Below, piece after piece: positions 24,401 to 38,000 of a stretch of 64,000 bases of DNA; position 1 is the stretch's first letter; every line of letters begins with the position of its first letter. This stretch comes from Diphasiastrum complanatum. Its lineage: Eukaryota > Streptophyta > Lycopodiopsida > Lycopodiales > Lycopodiaceae. Under the pieces are notes generated by a model. That model saw only the letters and a program-made list of their open reading frames with translations. It had not been told where the DNA came from and did no database searches. The translations under genes were made by a program, and so were the position numbers. The stretch is taken from NCBI GenBank assembly GCA_029204225.1, contig CM055112.1, forward strand, positions 22,634,578 through 22,698,577, written 5' to 3'.

Positions 24401-24640
24401 TTTCTTGAACCTAAGTGCTACTAGTTAATGTGAGTGGTTTCACTTCACGACATTCTTCAACTTACTCATTTTTTATTCCATTTGCTATAAAAATGTTTTT
24501 ATGCTACTAAGTGCATGACTTTTATGATTATTCTATAATGTTTGTTATATTAAAGAACCAATTATCTTCATATACAAATACAAACCATGTAATCTATCAT
24601 CTATATTTATGCATATCATTCTTTAACCAATAATGGAATT
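21499..24640. other. Unassigned AT-rich sequence
   Basis: No domain-bearing frame is seen. A TATATAAACCC sequence near 23845 and a TATAAATACAAC sequence near 24337 each precede about 60 bases of AG-rich DNA, as in R regions of plant LTRs, so decayed LTRs may lie here. No TG...CA pair could be fixed. Near 22900 and 23040 the phrases AGGCGGCATCAAAAAATG and GAGGATGCCCGTTAACTGTT hint at a decayed local duplication (compare GAGGACGCCCGTGAACTGTT near 22792). Confidence 0.35.
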
Positions 24641-24649
24641 TAATAGAGT

Positions 24650-26824
24650 AAAGTTTGTTAAAGTTTATTCTATAGAAGAATTTGACAAATTGAGTGTGAA
24701 AGATTAAATTTTTGTTACTGAGGGCCTCAGTTGCGTCCAAACATGGAGATGCATTATATTCTTCATATCAAATGGATAAAGGAACTAATGAATTGTAATA
24801 TGATGTTTGGGAATGGTTTATTGTATGGGAAACTTCACTTATCGATTATGTTATATTAAAATGAAAGCTACAATTTGGTGGATGAAATTATTCAATCAAC
24901 CAAAAACATGGTTTAAAAGGCACACTCTCTAATGCTATATTGACAACTCATCCGAGAGGCCCATAAAAACTATACTTCAAATGCCATGGTCGCCATTTAC
25001 CTACATGTTACATCTCGAAGTAGCAACCTAAAACAAGGGATTGGCATTCATTCACTTGCAGCTAGATATGTGACTTAACAACCAATGTTGACAATTTAAC
25101 TAATGGATGACCCATGAGATCAAAGAGCAAGAGCATGAAGGCACATATTGTGCCATCCTATCTATAAGTAGCATATCATTAAAGTGTCTGGAACATGAAG
25201 TAGTAGGGTTTCAAGGTCCAATTTATTGTTTGAAAAGAACACTGATTTATTTTTTGAAGATGTAGTAGCTTATCAATTGTAGGATGAAATGACAAGATTC
25301 ATCTCATTAGGGTGCAATACACATAGAATTAAATTGCCAATGCAATTGATTATTGTCACAAGCTATCATACTTAGATAGAAATCATCTATCATCAGCTTA
25401 TTGTCAATGCTTCAATCAGTTATGATGCCATCTCAATTATTGAATGATTCTTAATTTTAAATCATATTCCAATGGTGTAAAAAGCAAAAGTGATCAGATC
25501 ATCCCAAAGAATAATATGGTATATCCTCCAAGTACTATTACTCTACAAGTTTTTTTTTTTGAGGTACTACCATATTTTCTCCTCCAAGAGTTTTTTTCAA
25601 TTTTCTATGGCCATTGCATACAAGAAGAATAGCATACTTCAAACCTCATTTTGCATTGATGTACAAAGATGATCTTACTTCAATGAGTGCATGTACTTGA
25701 GGGTACAACTATGCTATCGATAGACTCAAAATTGAATTTAGTGATTTGTATATGGATTATGTTCTATATAAATTCCATTCTAGTAAGCAACACACATGAT
25801 ATGTGCAAGTGTGATGCAAGTCTAGTTTTTAAGCTAATTTCAAACAAAAAACCAATGGAGTATGGCGAAGACTTTGTGGTATACTTGCATCAAATTGGAG
25901 AACATTTAGGGCTTCCAAACAAGAGAGGTTGTGTGGTGTGGGATTCCAAGACTTTGGAGGACCGAATGAATCGCCCATCTAGTGATATTGAGGTATTTGT
26001 TGTGATAACAACTCATGAGATACAAATTGACCTCTTAAAGATGCAACATGTGGACGGCTTTGGCTCTCTCACTTACCACATTCTAGACAAAACTATGTCA
26101 TCTGTTTATTTGGTTGTTGTTCTCACACTTGCCATAGAAAGCGTCCACAAGCCCACAAATACCATGGTCATTGACCTATGTGACGAAGTTGATATTGACA
26201 ACAAGGGTATTCAACACAATGATAAAAGTATCATAGACAAAATTTTAAGATATTCACAATAGGACCAACATTAGGTGTTGACCTTGTCAACCAGATGGCA
26301 TGCACAGGAGACGGTGACTTGAGGTGGTCATGGATGTGCTTCGACCATGTCAGACGTGTATAGGGGTGGACAGCTATGGCAGCACATGTATATGTGCCAA
26401 GGTAATATATGCATACATCCTCTTATATCTCTATGCTATCCACCTATGATAATCATATAGCCTTTCACAATCTATGGTGAAATTTGACAGTGTTCAAGAA
26501 CTCATGACAATCACAACTTGCGAGATGAAAGAAGAAGACACAAAGACACAAGTACTATTCTGGAGGATGCTAAACATTACAGTAACTCAAAAGGGCTTCA
26601 AAGAGCCTAACTTCCATGGTTTCATGGTAGATGAAGTGCAAGCAAATTGGAGAGCCATCCGTGAGTATATAATGGAGGACCAAAAAATGTGTTGCATGGT
26701 TGAGAGCGATCTTGTCTCTTCCATTAGGAGCGAAGTCTTCAAATACATACCACTTAATATTTATTCAAGCGATATCAAGATGAGCACAAGAATATATGTC
26801 GCAAGTGTAAGAATGCAGCAATAG
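24650..26824 (+). mobile_element. Decayed MULE-like DNA transposon
   Basis: Plus-strand fragments in several frames read VKFVKVYSIEEFDKLSV, then HTLSNAILTTHPRGP with LQMPWSPFTYMLHLE, then LQDEMTRFISLGCNTHRIKLP. A 116-residue frame at 26474-26824 carries VQELMTITTCEMKEEDTKTQ and FHGFMVDEVQANWRAIR. These phrases match, from memory, a large transposase-like family found in several land plants and resembling MULE proteins. Many stops and shifts interrupt it. No terminal repeats were found. The family call is an inference. Confidence 0.45.
25687..26262 (+). CDS. Unrecognised 191-residue open frame within the MULE-like region
   Basis: The frame begins MHVLEGTTMLSIDSKLN and has a hydrophobic stretch (LVICIWIMFYINSILV) near residues 18-33, then a soluble part with YGEDFVVYLHQIGEHLGLP and DRMNRPSSDIEVFVVITTH. 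I know no matching family. It lies between two pieces of the decayed MULE-like element, so it may be part of that element, an insertion into it, or chance. Codon use is similar to its surroundings. No function is proposed. Confidence 0.25.
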   Translation: MHVLEGTTMLSIDSKLNLVICIWIMFYINSILVSNTHDMCKCDASLVFKLISNKKPMEYGEDFVVYLHQIGEHLGLPNKRGCVVWDSKTLEDRMNRPSSDIEVFVVITTHEIQIDLLKMQHVDGFGSLTYHILDKTMSSVYLVVVLTLAIESVHKPTNTMVIDLCDEVDIDNKGIQHNDKSIIDKILRYSQ

Positions 26825-26875
26825 CAGATGAAGCTTTCGCAATTCAGATTTATTAGAACGTGGTGGGCCAATGGA

Positions 26876-29400
26876 TGTGAGAAATTGCCAGAAATTGGCA
26901 AATCTAGCTTGATCAAAACCATGTAAAATGTACATAGGTGGGTCCCACATGTGTGAGGCCAAGAAGCCATGTGGGAAACCTATATATAAATCCAACAACA
27001 CTTCATGAGTAATTATGCTAAGAAACCAAATGTTACAAAGCATGAGAAGAAGTGAGGAAAACGCACAAGACTATGTGCTAAGAATTAAATCTCTCAACAA
27101 GGAGTTAGCCTCTATTGGGGAGAAGATTAAAGATAATGAACTTGTACAAGTGATCCTAAATGGCTTAGGAGATGACTTCTCCAATTTGGTTCAAAGTTTT
27201 GCCATCCATCAATTGATAAGCTCCATAGTGTGCTAGTGGAAGAGTGTAGGATGCTCCATGCAAAATTTAGGATGAGTTCCTTATCATTGCAAGATGGAGA
27301 TGAGAAAGCAAATTTCTCATTCAAGAGCAAGAAGATGACCAAGGGATCCAAGAAGGATCAAGCAAAGGAGGCCAAGGATGAGGATCAAGCATCAAGTTCA
27401 AAGGCAAAGGACAAGTCCAAGCAAAAATGCTTCTTTTGTGGAAAGAAGGGGCATTTTGCATCCGAATGCTACAAGAGGCAAGGAGCACAAGAGGAGGAGA
27501 ACAAACAAGGAAACCTTGCACATGAGGAGGAGGAGGATGAAGGAGATATGTTCTTGATGGCATCCACATCCTCACCAACAAGCAAAGGCAATTCAAGAGA
27601 CACTTGGTGGATTGATAGTGGGGCAAGTTCTCACATGACCTATGAAAAGGACTTTTTCTCAATCTTACACTCATTCAATGATGCTAAAAAATTTGTCTTT
27701 ACTGCAAGTGATGGAGAGTGTAGGATAGATGGTGCTGGTACCATCTGTTTGTGCCTAGAATCCTCAATATGTATGGATCTAGAAAATGTTCTTTGTGTAC
27801 CATCAATCACCAAGAACATGCTAAGTGTTGGTGGACTTATGGAAAGTGGTTTGGATGTCCACTTCAAGCATGGTGTTTGTTACATTTTTAAGAATGATAA
27901 TTTTATAGCAAAAGGATTTAAACAAGGGAGATGTTAAATTGGAGGCTTATGTTGCTATTGAGAGTGCAACTAACAATTTTGGTGACAAAAAGCTTGCAAG
28001 GATTGAGGAGGAGCATCAAAGAGTAGAAAATTTTGAGGATCAACCTCAAAACCAAAGAGCTCCAAGGAGGACCTCAATGAAAAAGGCCGAGTCATCAAAT
28101 TGCATGCAGATTTTCCATTCAAGTGTGCATCTTGCAAGGGTGGAGAGCATTGAAGAGTCTACTATCTTTGAATACTTTTTGGATAGTATTAGTAGACATG
28201 AAGTGGCTTGTTTCTTATCTTTAATATTGATTGTGTTTAGTACTTTGTATGATAAGACAATGAAATTGGATGCTTTTCAATCTACATTTGTTGTTGATAA
28301 AGCAATTTCCTTGGATAACTATTTTTGTAATAGTTTGAATAGAGTCATAAAAGATGAAACATCATTTGTTTTGGAAATCTTTGTGTCCACATGCTTTGTG
28401 CATGATCATTCCAATGTAAGGACCAAAGATCATCCTACTTCAATGATAGGCATAATGGTAGTGTTTCACTCTTCAAGTAGAGATTGTAGAATCTACATGT
28501 TTTCCACCAAAGACGTTGTCAATGGTGGAAATGTGATCTTTCAAGAGTGGAAGATTTGTAAACTTGAAGAAGCACCTTTGGATCAACACCTTATTCAAAT
28601 CATTGATGGTTTGGAGTCAAGTCAAGTGGAGGAGCAAGCTCAAGGCCCAAGGACTCCAAGAAAAACGTTGAGTAACAAGATGGAGCCATCAAGGCTGAAT
28701 CATATGGATCAAACAAGGCAAGTTGTCTTTGGCAACATTATGTATGCACTTAATAGCTTAATTGATGTATCTTCAAGTGCACAAAGTGCCTTAGAAATTC
28801 AAGCTTGGCATGATGTATAGTTTTGAAGTGTGCTACATGTATATTGACACATTTATGGAACATCTTGTAAGGGATCATTTAAGAGGCGGTGAAAGATCCT
28901 TCATGGACATCATTATCTATTGGAGTCTCAAAAGTTCCTTGTTTGTAGCTGGATTTTTTAGAATCTTCTAAAAGTATTCATTCATCTAGCAAAGAGAGTT
29001 GTAAATAGATCAAGCCAAATTTGAGGAGTGTGAGAAATTGCCAAAAATTGTCAAATCTAGCTTGATCAAAACCATGTAAAATGTACATAGGTGGGTTTCA
29101 CACGTGTGAGGCCATGGAGCCACGTGGGAAACCTACCCTAGTGTAGGATAGATCATGTTTATAAAGTTGGTCAAGTCAATTTGGTAGTGATTCCTACTTT
29201 ATAGGACCTAAATCCTAGATTTATGGAGAAAATTGACCAACTAGCCATCTACTTGGCATGATTCTAGGAATGAGGCTAGGATGGAAAATTAGGGCAAGAA
29301 AGCCAAGTTAACTTCCTTATTACATGCTGGAAATTCACCTAACTTTGATAAGTCTAATGGAACATTGAATCTAGATTCAATGTCATAGATTTGAAAATTT
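26876..29400 (+). mobile_element. Ty1/copia-derived fossil lacking RT, with LTR-like ends
   Basis: A TGTGAGAAATTG repeat of about 108 bp occurs at 26876-26983 and at 29029-29136, the second directly after a purine tract (TTTGAGGAG), as expected of a 3' LTR start. The two are about 92% alike, which suggests an age of a few million years at usual plant rates (rough). Between them are copia gag (ENAQDYVLRIKSLNKELA), a CCHC knuckle CFFCGKKGHFASEC and protease WWIDSGASSHMT with VLCVPSITKNMLS. After these comes a 293-residue frame (27939-28820) with no RT motif. Integrase core, RT and RNase H are absent. It is broken and looks non-autonomous; the left LTR is shortened. Confidence 0.75.
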
Positions 29401-31150
29401 GGCGTTTCACTTGTGGCAACAATCACTATGGCTAGGAGACCAAGATCCAAAATTGAATCGGTGATTCTTCACAATGAGAAGGATGAAACTGGCATTTGGA
29501 AACCAACAAGATACATGAAAACTCATGGGTTCTACTGCATCCATCCTCAAAAGGCATGTTTCAACCAAAGAAAAAGAGAAAGATGACATTCAAATCTTAT
29601 TGGAAAGTGTAGATCCTTGAGTTCAGGACTTCTCGAAGAGGGCAATCAATTTCAAAAATCCTGGTTCAACATGTCTATATGCATTCAGAATTGTATTTAC
29701 AATATTTCAATATTCATGATCGTCAAAAATGTAATTGCAAGTTCAAAAATTGCTTGGATCTATAATTTTACATTTATGCCTTAAAAATTCGTAGAGATCA
29801 TATCAGCTATCATATATGTATTGCATTCTTGCAGATTTATATCCATCCAACATAAATGAATGGGAGCCAGCACAATCCCTGGCATGTATATTTGGATGTG
29901 ATTCATTCGGATATTGGAAAATTACAATATAGAGGAAGAACTCCTAAAGAGTTTGCAAATATTGGTATATTCTTCTATGAGTCCAAGTACATTCCGGATA
30001 TGCATGGAGGTTTGAAAAGCTTGAAGAGATTCCACTGCCACCTTTTGGAAGTGACGAATGGCTTGCTCATGATAGTGTTTTCTCAGAATCTTTTAGATGC
30101 AAATTACTAGTAGATTTAAAAAACTCAATGAAAGCAAGCACTGGATCAACAATCATTAGATGTCCTTATATGTATTCATTGATTTCTTTTCAACAAGTGT
30201 TCGTAGAACACCTACATTATTTGTTTGTAAGGATGTACAAGATGACACTCTTTCAGATCTGATGGATATAGGCAGTTCACATTTCTCAATTTGGTCATTA
30301 TTCACAGCCGTTGAAAGTAGTGCTTGAGTGATCTCTTCAGAGTAAACCTCCATTTTGTAGAACTTCTTGTATAAAAAATCATGAATGATATCGATTTTTG
30401 AGAAAACTTGCTGATTCTCTCGAGCATCGACGGGAAGTAAGTTGATCATTCATTTTTTTTTGCCCTTTTCATGTGATATCGCTTTTGTGCCACGACTCAA
30501 AATGGAGCACTCAAAATGGCGACAAACGGCGTGCACAAAATCGATATTACACTACATTTGTAAATATCGCTCCTGTGTGAGAGGGCGTATTCCACTTGAA
30601 ATGGAATGAATAGGCTGCGCATAGAACCGATATTGAGAAAATCGAAAAAAGAAGAAGCAAAAAATGCGAAAAATGACCGATTTTGATATTGTTGTGCTCA
30701 CACGTGCGCCCTCTAGGACACGTGTCATCTTCCTATTCGTGTGTACAATCCACATGTGCCAGTCAAGCGATCAATGACATGTGGCAGATTCCTATTCGAA
30801 GGCCTCACCCACACGTGGGAGTCACCATCACATGGCAAAAGATCATTGGTGGAATTCTCTCGCATGTGCGAGTCAATGGTCAACAACGTGGCGGAATGCG
30901 ATTGGCTCGACGATTTTTCGCACATGTGAGCCACTTTTTCTTCGCATGTGTGAGCGAAAAAACGATAAAATCCCATTCCGAGGCCATTTTAATCCTCCAA
31001 CAAATGTTCGGTCCATTAGCAATATTTGCAAAATAGCTTTGATTTTGTTGAAGCTGAATTCGAATCAGTGTCTTGTTCTAAATTCAAATTATTATGCGAC
31101 TTTTGTACTTTACGTACGTTCTTCGACGTCTTCTTCTTAACGAATTTCTT
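29400..31150. other. Unassigned sequence with CACGTG/CATGTG cluster
   Basis: Open frames at 29856-30110 (+) and 30156-30449 (-) have protein-like composition but no family I recognise. The second reads EEITQALLSTAVNNDQIEKC in part. Nothing else codes. The stretch 30695-30960 holds the E-box-like cluster listed separately. Confidence 0.35.
30695..30960. promoter_or_regulatory. Cluster of CACGTG/CATGTG palindromic motifs
   Basis: CACGTG cores lie at about 30701, 30719 and 30812, and CATGTG-type cores at about 30753, 30778, 30863, 30923 and 30945, often within longer palindromes such as CTCGCATGTGCGAG (30859-30872) and CACATGTG. In plants CACGTG (G-box) and CANNTG (E-box) bind bHLH and bZIP factors. 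Eight cores in 260 bp is far above chance. No gene start is visible next to it, so a regulatory role is inference; a degenerate tandem repeat is the alternative. Confidence 0.4.
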
Positions 31151-31153
31151 CAA

Positions 31154-31450
31154 TTAAAGAGCTTCCGAATCTGGTGACGATGAACGGGAGAATGAAGATC
31201 CGTTTCTCCGGATCTCTCCCTGCAATAGCATAGACGAAATTCTTGCTAATGTAAGATCTTGTTGAGTAGAAATAATAATTATGCAATTTTCGTAGGTGTC
31301 AAGAAGGCTCGATAGAAGAGTCATGACTACATCTGCATCGTTGATTTTTGTGCCATTTGTAAACATTTGCACAAGAAGATTTTTGAAGTTGATTCGTCAT
31401 CGAATCTGAATTAGCCATTTTCAATGAAAAAAACTTTTTCCTCAGATACA
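31154..31450 (-). mobile_element. Ty1/copia gag fragment
   Basis: The minus strand reads INDADVVMTLLSSLLDTYEN followed by LTLARISSMLLQGEIRR, the UBN2-type gag core of plant copia elements (usual phrase DEDVVMTLLSSLP). Only this piece of gag is present. It is a broken fossil with no LTR found beside it. Confidence 0.7.
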
Positions 31451-31989
31451 ATGTTAGCCAAATTTTTGACATAAAAAATCAGTCTAATTTTTTAGCTAAT
31501 TTGATAGTGTACAAAGATCAAGGAAATTTACGGCCTTAAAAGTAGCCTCTAGGGTATTTTTAAAATTTTCGACTATTATGCCATTGTTTACTATGTACCA
31601 AAATTTTGATACTAATGAAAAGCCCAGTACTGTATTTTCAGAATCATGGCTCAGTGTGGAACAGGGGCCTCGGCTACCTTGAATTGCAACTTCAAGTCAA
31701 TAGCAATTACTCGACGGAAGATCAATCAAGTGCACAAGGTTTGCAAAAGGAAAATTACATCAACAGGCCAATTGCAAGGCTATATGCCACAATAACTAAA
31801 TAGGGGTTGACTCCCACGAGCATAGGATGACACTAATAGCCATGTGGAGGGAGGTATACAAGTGGTTGTTGAGATACTAAAAGAGGAGGTGCATGATTGA
31901 ACTAAGGAGGACGAAGTCCCTTTTTGGCAACCTTCAATGCCATGTACCAAAACATAAAGGGCCCACTAAATCTAAGACATATAGCTTAT

Positions 31990-32210
31990 AAGAACATGAA
32001 GAGCAATGAAAAATGGAGGAGAAAGTCAAATGGAAAAATGACATGGATGCCCCCAAAAGAGGAGGTGGAGAATGAGGGATGATTTCATGCCAAAAGGCAC
32101 TTGTGGAAGAACTTGATAAGGAATTGATGAGGCACTTCGTAGGCACCCTCTTTATTGTGGGTTGTACGATGAAGAGAGTGACACGCAATATGTAAAGCAA
32201 GTGGTTCACA
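31990..32210 (-). mobile_element. LINE fragment (region before the RT core)
   Basis: The minus-strand translation LINSLSSSSTSAFWHEIIPH with SPPPLL matches copy D (VDLLFSSSSGAFWREFIPRAPPPLL) and copy B. Flanks to about 32600 may be more of the same element but are too decayed to claim. Confidence 0.6.
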
Positions 32211-32599
32211 ACGTGGAGATATAAGGAACAACACTTATCGTCAAACTAGGGAGGTCGAATAGGACAAGCTGATTTGGATGGACATTGGTAGGGTTTCGAT
32301 GAAAATGATAATGAGGCAACAATATGAAGTGAAGTGGTGAGGAAATTAGCCTGTGATTCCAACGAGCTGTCATGTGGAAAATATGAAGTGTCGAAGTAAG
32401 GGCCTATTGGTAAGTCACAATTAAGGGATAGGAGAAGGCACAGTTGGGTGCATAGTCAGAAAGGGGAACCGACTATACGTTTGGGTGCATAGTCAAAAAG
32501 GGAAAAAATAGCAAGCTGCAATATGGAGATTTAGTCCAAGCCAATATCATGCCCTACGAGGTGAACTCGGAAAAACCATGTGGACTCATTATGTTTGAT

Positions 32600-34700
<2,101 letters not shown>

Positions 34701-34705
34701 AAAGC

Positions 34706-35014
34706 TTATGTTGTCTCATTTGTCCATTGTCTAAGAGCTTCTGCCACAACGTCTACACTGTTTGTTGAGTTTTCAGCTTCATCAAGTACATGTGAGCTTT
34801 CTGTCTTCTCAAATGGAAGCACAACCACGGGGGCAGCAGGAATTGTCTCCCACCAATCTTTTAACAGATTAACAAATTCAAGAAACATTGGTTTTCGGAA
34901 GTCCAACTCAATGGTGAATTGGTCTAGTAACAGTAGAGTGCAGAGAACACGAGATGGCACCAGCAGAAGAATTAGTGCAATTCCCACTAGTACTAATATA
35001 GCTTTATTCGTAGC
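34706..35014 (-). CDS. DUF639 gene, last exon
   Basis: Starts after GTTTTGCAG in phase 0 and ends in TAA. It encodes a hydrophobic helix (AILVLVGIALILLLVPSRVL), a short amphipathic stretch with FRKPMFLEFVNLL, and the conserved WWETIPAAPVVVLPFEK. An acidic tail of about 35 residues follows that is not conserved in the family. Confidence 0.85.
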   Translation of the reverse strand, partial: ATNKAILVLVGIALILLLVPSRVLCTLLLLDQFTIELDFRKPMFLEFVNLLKDWWETIPAAPVVVLPFEKTESSHVLDEAENSTNSVDVVAEALRQWTNETT

Positions 35015-38000
35015 CTGCAAAACATGAAACATGAACCTTGTTAAGTTCTCTGCTTGACCTGAATATTGATTAGAATGCAAAGCAAATAATACAGAAACTG
35101 CATTAGCCAATCAAATGAGGAAATGGTGAGCAAAGTCTAGCAAGATAGGCAAATGACTATAGCTTTGGTAAAAAGAAATTGCAGCTTTGGTTACTCCAAG
35201 ACCATGTACAAGGTTTGAAGTAAAGCCCAGACGTGAAGACCATGTACATAGTCTAAAGTAAAGCCAACGATGTGTTGATGTTAGATGACTCTAGCGTCTT
35301 TCATTCATATACATGTAATCACAAAAGCAGCAATGAGGCATTGCTAAAAATAAGATCATACTTAATGAAGTATTGGGCCAATTTCTAATACAGCGCTGAA
35401 GGTTTTTACTTCCAATAGACAAGTTAACCTTTTCTAACCTGACAAAGGAGACTGATTTATTTAGTGCAATGCACTTTGAATGTGGTTATCAAAGATGCAT
35501 GCGCAAATCACTGGCCATGGTTTTGGAAACCTGGCCACAATTCGCTGTTTTTTTTTTTTTGAGATTCTTTTAATTTTTTAAGAAGGTTCCAGTACGTGTC
35601 ATTTGTGCTTCTGTTTACGTAAAAAAATCTCGACTTATAGCCCCTTCTTGAATGTGACGGGCACAATTTCAATCTTGGCCTTCTTCTTGTCATAATAATA
35701 ATCTCAAACTCCACAGATTGAATCAAGGTGATGCGCTTCAACAATCTCTATGTTTAGTAAGCAAAAGTGACTCTGGAGTCTGCAAAATACTACGAAAATA
35801 TACGTAGAGTCCCACAGATGAAGCGAATCTCTCTCCACGGTCAGCGCAGCTCAACATCGGATGTCAATGAGCGGAGCGCAACAGGCTAATCATGAAAGAG
35901 GCAATGATATCTCCCTCTGATCTCATAGTATAGTGGGCAGCTGAAGACAAAGTGCTCCTGTGTCTCGACCACAAGTATTTCGGAAGTTTTTATTCTGCAT
36001 ACTGTGCATTTTGAGAGCAGGGCATTATGCTCATATAACCCGTGTAATGCCTTGCTCTCCTTCTTCAGCATTTATCTTCTATTTTTTCACCATAGAAATT
36101 CAAACAAAAAAAAAAATCAAAAAAAATGTGGCGCCCTAGCATTTACCCCAGGTAAAGTCCCTGAGAAGAGACTTTACATGGTCCTTGGGCCTCGGGCAGG
36201 GGACCTTGCAGCATGTAAAGTTCCTGGGAGGGGACTTTAACCTATACTTTGATAAGGTCCTTTTACTTGACTTGTAAGGAGTAACTTGAAAAAGGAAGGG
36301 GAGTTCAGGTGTTCTTTATGTATTATGGAAGGAGCCAGGCAGATGACATTCTGCCCGGGCTCCCATTGTGTAATGGATAGTTGGGCTTTTTTCACAACCA
36401 TTATGGAACAGAATCCGCATTTGAAAAGCAGAATCTACTCTTCAAAAGCGAAAATAGCGGGGCCGCAGGAGTGCTCCCATTCTGCCTTTTTTAAGTCTAA
36501 ACAACGGGAAGAGAAAGTCCCAACTATCCATTACAGTTCTGGACGGTAAACCTGGAAAGATATCTAATCTACTCGAAGGAAAGAAAATGAAACCTGGAGA
36601 TCGCCTGACAAAGCAATTGTACGAATCTTCAATAATGAGATATTGACACCTTGGAGACGACGCTCCATTTCGGCTAAGGCTTCCTTCAAAGCTATGATTT
36701 TTTGGATGGTGTTTGAAGGGGGCTGCTCCTTGATAGTCACTTTTCCAAAATCTTCCCCTAAATGCCTCGCCTTTTTCAACCCACGAAGTGCAAACATTGT
36801 TACTGCTCCAAGAAGTATCAGAAATGGGAAGACAAACTGAAGCCAGTTCCTGGAGGATTAGAAGTAAAACAAATGAAAAATTGAGAAAAGGTAACATAAT
36901 GCACTGATAATGGTTGATGAAAAATTAATCAATAGGATGGCACATAAAACTGTCACCTGGCAAACCATGATTTCAAGAGTAAGAAATAGCAGAAGCAGAA
37001 GCCAATCTTCATAAATGAAATAATAAGTACTTGTAAATGATCCCCAGTGTGAGCGTGAGGAATAGTGCAGTCTCGGTAGGTTTCTCCCAGCGTTTGAGCT
37101 TCTGAAGTTTTACAGAAATCACAGCCACAGGAAGCAACAATTCCTGCAACCAGGAAACAAGCTTGTAAGTACTCTGTAAAAGGACCGATCAAATCTTACA
37201 ACTAACAAAGGATGAAACTGCTCAAGACTTCATCACTGTACTCCAGAAACATTCTAATCATGATTGTGATCTGTGTGCACTATTTGATATCATAATAGGT
37301 GATTCAATTAGCATCACTCCTGAAAAACGTTGAACACTAAAAGGAATAGATGATCATGAATCCTTGAATATCATAGGCTTCTCTGGACCCTTCTAGAGAA
37401 CTTACAGATACAGCTGTAGGAACTTGCAAGCTACTTGGTTATTTGTGCCTATGTGACTCGTCACTAAGCCATAATCATTCTGACATCTGGCAAAATTTAT
37501 ACTTTCTCAGCTAAAAGTATAGCATCTACTAGTGATCAAAATAGGAAAATTTCAGACATTCCAGCTTAAAGCAATTTTAACAGTATCTCAGCTACTTGTT
37601 TATCAACTATCAATGCTCATCACATGAAGATCGAAAACGTTTTAGATCCGACAATGTTACAGTTCTCAACTACCAGATCATCAATAACCAGCGTCAATCG
37701 AGGGAAAATTGCAATTATTTCAACCTATTGGTTATTTATAGCAAGACCACTCAATGGGTATGCGATATACAGCAAGATTATGAGGCCTACTCAAGTATAA
37801 TTTACTAGTTATTCTGAATTTCTTCAATTTTAAAGGCACTATCTTTAGCTACTACTTTGCAGCATAAGCATCCAAACCAGTAGGCTTCATAGGCAACTCA
37901 GACATCAGCGCTCTCTCCATCACGGTATGCTCGTGTTCCTGCTGCAGGTATCTGGTACGTCCTCTGCAGAGTATCTCCATTAGTTCATTATCCTCAAGGT

